This document shows, piece after piece, positions 63,383-64,000 of a stretch of 64,000 bases of DNA. The DNA is from Mumia sp. Pv4-285. GTDB lineage: Bacteria; Actinomycetota; Actinomycetes; Propionibacteriales; Nocardioidaceae. The stretch's first letter is position 1, and each line of letters opens with the position of its first letter. The stretch covers positions 682,001 to 746,000 of the forward strand of contig NZ_CP162023.1 in assembly GCF_041320275.1 (NCBI RefSeq). The letters are read 5' to 3'. The notes beneath the pieces are model-generated. The model searched no databases. It had not been told where the DNA came from and worked only from the letters and a program-made list of their open reading frames with translations. The position numbers and the translations under genes are program-made.

Positions 63383-64000
63383 TCAGGCGAGTCGCTCGCG
63401 CAGGTCGACCTTGCGGATCTTGCCGGTCGGCGTGACCGGCAGGGCCTCGAGCACGTGGACCTCGCGCACCCGCTGGTAGGGGGCGACCTTGTCCGCGAGG
63501 TGCGCCATGATCTCCTCGGCGAGCCCGTCGTAGCTCTGCGCGCCGGGCCGTAGCACGACGAACCCGACGGGGATCTCGCCCACGGCCTCGCTGTGCTGCC
63601 CGACGACAGCCGCCTGATAGACCGCTGGGTGGGAGCAGAGGATCTCCTCGAGGGGCTGCGGATACACGTTGTAGCCCTTGTAGATGATCAGGTCCTTCGA
63701 GCGTCCCACGAGGTAGAGGAACCCGTCCTCGGAGCGTCCGCTGTCACCGGTGGCGAGCCAGCCGTCGCGGAACTGTGCTGCGCTCAGCTCAGGGTGCCCC
63801 TCGTAGCCGTCAGCGACCTGCGGCCCACGGACCCAGAGCTCACCGACCACCCCGTCGGGCAGCACCTGCCCGTCGGTGTCGCGGATCTCCACCTCGGTGT
63901 CGAACAACGGGACACCGATGCTTCCCGCAGGGACGAGCGGCTCGACCCCGCCGCCGGAGCCCGACACGCCCATCGTGGCCTCACTCAGCCCGTAGCCCTC
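63383..64000 (-). CDS. Acyl-CoA ligase (AMP-binding), C-terminal part, 5' end beyond the window
   Basis: 206 residues to the window edge, with no start visible. Begins EGYGLSEATMGVSG (adenylate motif A5), then GDSGRSEDGFLYLVGRSKDLIIYKGYNVYPQPLE and the catalytic lysine in PVTPTGKIRKVDLRERLA. A second ligase of the cluster, on the opposite strand, probably with a different acid specificity. Confidence 0.9.
   Translation of the reverse strand, partial: EGYGLSEATMGVSGSGGGVEPLVPAGSIGVPLFDTEVEIRDTDGQVLPDGVVGELWVRGPQVADGYEGHPELSAAQFRDGWLATGDSGRSEDGFLYLVGRSKDLIIYKGYNVYPQPLEEILCSHPAVYQAAVVGQHSEAVGEIPVGFVVLRPGAQSYDGLAEEIMAHLADKVAPYQRVREVHVLEALPVTPTGKIRKVDLRERLA

Overview
The window is high-GC DNA from an actinomycete. 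Frequent CGTACG hexamers, actinobacterial families (DUF4032, DUF3618, DUF6112, SCO6880, PucR, FadE-type dehydrogenases), many ATGA/GTGA start-stop overlaps and GTG starts fit the Nocardioidaceae (Nocardioides, Aeromicrobium or Mumia-like). The genus is an inference from gene content, not proven.

Layout. (1) 1-22.5 kb is chromosome: a truncated membrane protein, an ABC exporter pair, a TPR protein, a three-domain QuiC-type dehydratase (two TIM barrels around an HPPD-like module), a secreted serine esterase, a PanE-like reductase, an MMPL/YhgE export pair, a PucR regulator divergent from a KstD-like flavoprotein, two tiny proteins, a DUF4032 protein, an aldonolactone oxidase, a D-threonine-aldolase-like enzyme, and a DUF3618/holin-like/membrane-protein group ending at tRNA-Thr(TGT). 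(2) 22.5-44.4 kb is an integrative and conjugative element inserted at the 3' end of that tRNA gene. It carries int-orf-xis, a lipoprotein, a DUF2510/DUF4041/GIY-YIG protein, an NYN-nuclease plus NACHT-NTPase pair (candidate defence module), an XRE regulator with TPR-like tail, and one long transfer operon: cell-wall hydrolase, DUF6112 pilin-like protein, TrbL/VirB6-like protein, SCO6880, VirB4-like ATPase, VirD4-like coupling protein, DUF4913, a DnaB-N duplicate and unknowns. Two exported proteins close it. No relaxase is recognisable. (3) 44.4-46.8 kb is a scar region with an IS110 transposase, hairpins and a fragment of a second tyrosine integrase. (4) 46.8-64 kb is catabolic: an alkylsulfatase, a lipase and two divergent acyl-CoA operons (thiolases, crotonase, acyl-CoA dehydrogenases, MaoC hydratases, an AMACR-type CoA enzyme, an SDR, acyl-CoA ligases), with two double-TetR regulators at its sides.

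How it fits together. The catabolic block has all the activities to activate an acyl acid, epimerise an alpha-methyl branch, dehydrogenate, hydrate, oxidise and thiolytically cleave it. Alkylsulfatase and lipase could supply the alcohols and acids. In the mobile element, a related GC-rich motif containing TTGACG and GTTG/CAAC arms occurs before xis, before the XRE regulator gene and before the transfer operon. This suggests one regulator controls excision and transfer together. The NYN/NACHT pair between the excision and regulatory genes looks like cargo: its base and codon use is less GC-biased than that of its neighbours, and its genes overlap and are probably translationally coupled.
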